Assembly (NCBI RefSeq): GCF_004795255.1
Contig: NZ_SSBQ01000002.1
Coordinates: 2,747,501-2,811,500, forward strand
DNA from: Streptomyces sp. RKND-216
GTDB lineage: Bacteria; Actinomycetota; Actinomycetes; Streptomycetales; Streptomycetaceae
Direction: 5' to 3'
DNA: 64,000 nucleotides
Shown piece after piece: positions 63,106 through 64,000 of this stretch. Below the pieces are notes generated by a model. It had not been told where the DNA came from. It made no database searches and saw only the letters and a list, made by a program, of their open reading frames with translations. Made by a program: the position numbers and the translations under genes. Each line of letters starts with the position of its first letter. Positions within the stretch are counted from its first letter, which is position 1.

Positions 63106-64000
63106 TCACCCTCCCAGTTCCGCGGCGAGTCGCCCGGACCGCACCGCCGCAACCAGTGCGGCGTGGTCGGCCTCCGTGCGGTCCGCGTAGGCGGTGGCGA
63201 ACGCGCCCACCGCCTCGTCCAGCTCCTCGTTCTTGCCGCAGTAGCCCGTGACGGCACGCGGGTCGGCGCTGTGCGCGTGTGCGCGGGCGAGGAGCGCGCC
63301 GGTCATCCGGCCGTAGTCGTCGAGCTGGTCGGCGGCCAGCCCCGCCGGGTCGACGCTCCCCTTGCGGTTCCGGAACTGCCGGACCTGGAAGGGCCGGCCC
63401 TCGACGCTGGTCCAGCCGAGCAGGATGTCGCTGACCACCTGCATGCGTTTCTGCCCGCGCACCACCCGCTGCCCTTCGTGTCCGGAGTCCCCGGGCTCCG
63501 GGAAGCCGGCGGCGGGCAGGTGCGGGCCGAGCACCGAGGGCCGTGCCTCCTTCACCTGGAGCACCAGCGGCTCGTTCCGGTGGTCCAGGAGCAGCACCAC
63601 GTAGCTGCGGGTGCCGACGCTTCCCGTGCCGACCACGCGGAAGGCGACGTCGTGGACGGCGTACCGGGCGAGCAGCGGATGCCGGTCCTCGGGCAGCGTC
63701 TGCAGGTACGGTCCGAGCGAGGCGGCGACCCGGGCCGCCTCGGTTTCCCCGACGCGGCGCAGCACCGGCGGCGCGTCGACGAAGCGGCGTCCGCCGTCGT
63801 CGTCCGGCTCGGTGGACTTGGCGGCGAAGCGGGCGCTGGTGTTGCGCCGGGCCTTCTCGGACACCGTGCGCAGCGTGCCGACGAGGTCCTTGGCTCCGGC
63901 GTGGGAGACGAGCTCCTCGTCGGCGATGGCGTTCCACGCGTCGGCGGCAGGCATCCGGGCCAGCAGCCGCATGGTGCGCCGGTAGGCTCCCGCGGCGTCG
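63106..64000 (-). CDS. DUF2252 domain protein, C-terminal part
   Basis: At least 297 residues; the frame stays open to the window edge, so the N-terminus lies outside. Segments HDVAFRVVGTGSVGTRSYVVLL, LVLQVKEARPSVL, GQRVVRGQKRMQVVSDILLG, FQVRQFRNRKGSV and GYCGKNEELDEAVGAFA are typical of DUF2252, a kinase-like-fold family of unknown function that often begins HxxRMxxSPF. An internal ATG at 63972 is not the start. Confidence 0.82.
   Translation of the reverse strand, partial: DAAGAYRRTMRLLARMPAADAWNAIADEELVSHAGAKDLVGTLRTVSEKARRNTSARFAAKSTEPDDDGGRRFVDAPPVLRRVGETEAARVAASLGPYLQTLPEDRHPLLARYAVHDVAFRVVGTGSVGTRSYVVLLLDHRNEPLVLQVKEARPSVLGPHLPAAGFPEPGDSGHEGQRVVRGQKRMQVVSDILLGWTSVEGRPFQVRQFRNRKGSVDPAGLAADQLDDYGRMTGALLARAHAHSADPRAVTGYCGKNEELDEAVGAFATAYADRTEADHAALVAAVRSGRLAAELGG

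Overview
The window is very GC-rich, has Streptomyces-type codon use, many GTG starts and closely packed genes that often overlap by 1-4 bases. With a conservon-type kinase/roadblock pair, Bpa (bacterial proteasome activator), DUF1876, DUF5819/HTTM, SCO4225-like and mycothiol-type maleylpyruvate isomerase-like proteins, it points to Streptomyces or a close relative. The gene order around the two branched-chain dehydrogenase operons, response regulator, kinases and Bpa resembles my recollection of the S. coelicolor core chromosome; I could not check this by alignment.

Layout. 1-4.5 kb: end of a LURP-one-like gene, a nitrilase-family amidohydrolase, a maleylpyruvate isomerase-like protein, a GntR regulator coupled to an MFS transporter, and a DUF1876 protein. 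4.9-12.6 kb: a partial conservon (sensor kinase plus roadblock protein) followed by a branched-chain amino acid type ABC transporter whose two permeases are fused. 12.5-17.7 kb: an FAD monooxygenase and the first branched-chain 2-oxoacid dehydrogenase operon (E1alpha, E1beta, E2). 18-27.6 kb: a LuxR-type response regulator, a phosphotransferase, two divergent membrane Ser/Thr kinases separated by a perfect 18-bp hairpin, Bpa, a His/Pro-rich surface protein, a quinone oxidoreductase and a K+ channel. 27.6-35.4 kb: a MoeA with a ~610-residue low-complexity extension, a MobA-DUF6457 fusion and a second complete E1alpha/E1beta/E2 operon, with an Lrp-type regulator (BkdR-like) divergent from it. 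36-39 kb: a decayed stretch with a frameshifted gene, a locally frame-scrambled SnoaL-like gene and a reductase remnant.

39-61 kb holds phenylacetate catabolism in two pieces: a TetR regulator (PaaR-like) divergent from paaN at 39-41.5 kb, and paaABCDE at 57.3-61 kb. Both promoters carry the same 18-bp palindromic operator (in opposite orientation) in the same place between the -35 and -10 elements. Between them lie a TrmH-type methyltransferase, an MFS exporter that overlaps a 3,710-residue hybrid megasynthase (acyl-AMP ligase, ACP, KS, AT, ACP, luciferase-like monooxygenase, C, A, PCP, C), and an HTTM/DUF5819 pair reminiscent of SdpB/SdpA. The megasynthase unit is the strongest candidate for an undescribed system: one polypeptide that could load an acyl starter, extend it once with malonyl-CoA, oxidise it, couple it to a proline-like amino acid and release it with a terminal condensation domain instead of a thioesterase.

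61-64 kb: a small K+ channel, a rhodanese-domain protein, a J-domain-like protein and the C-terminal part of a DUF2252 protein. I saw no rRNA, tRNA, CRISPR array, insertion sequence or phage gene. Function calls come from motif and family recognition only; no searches were run.
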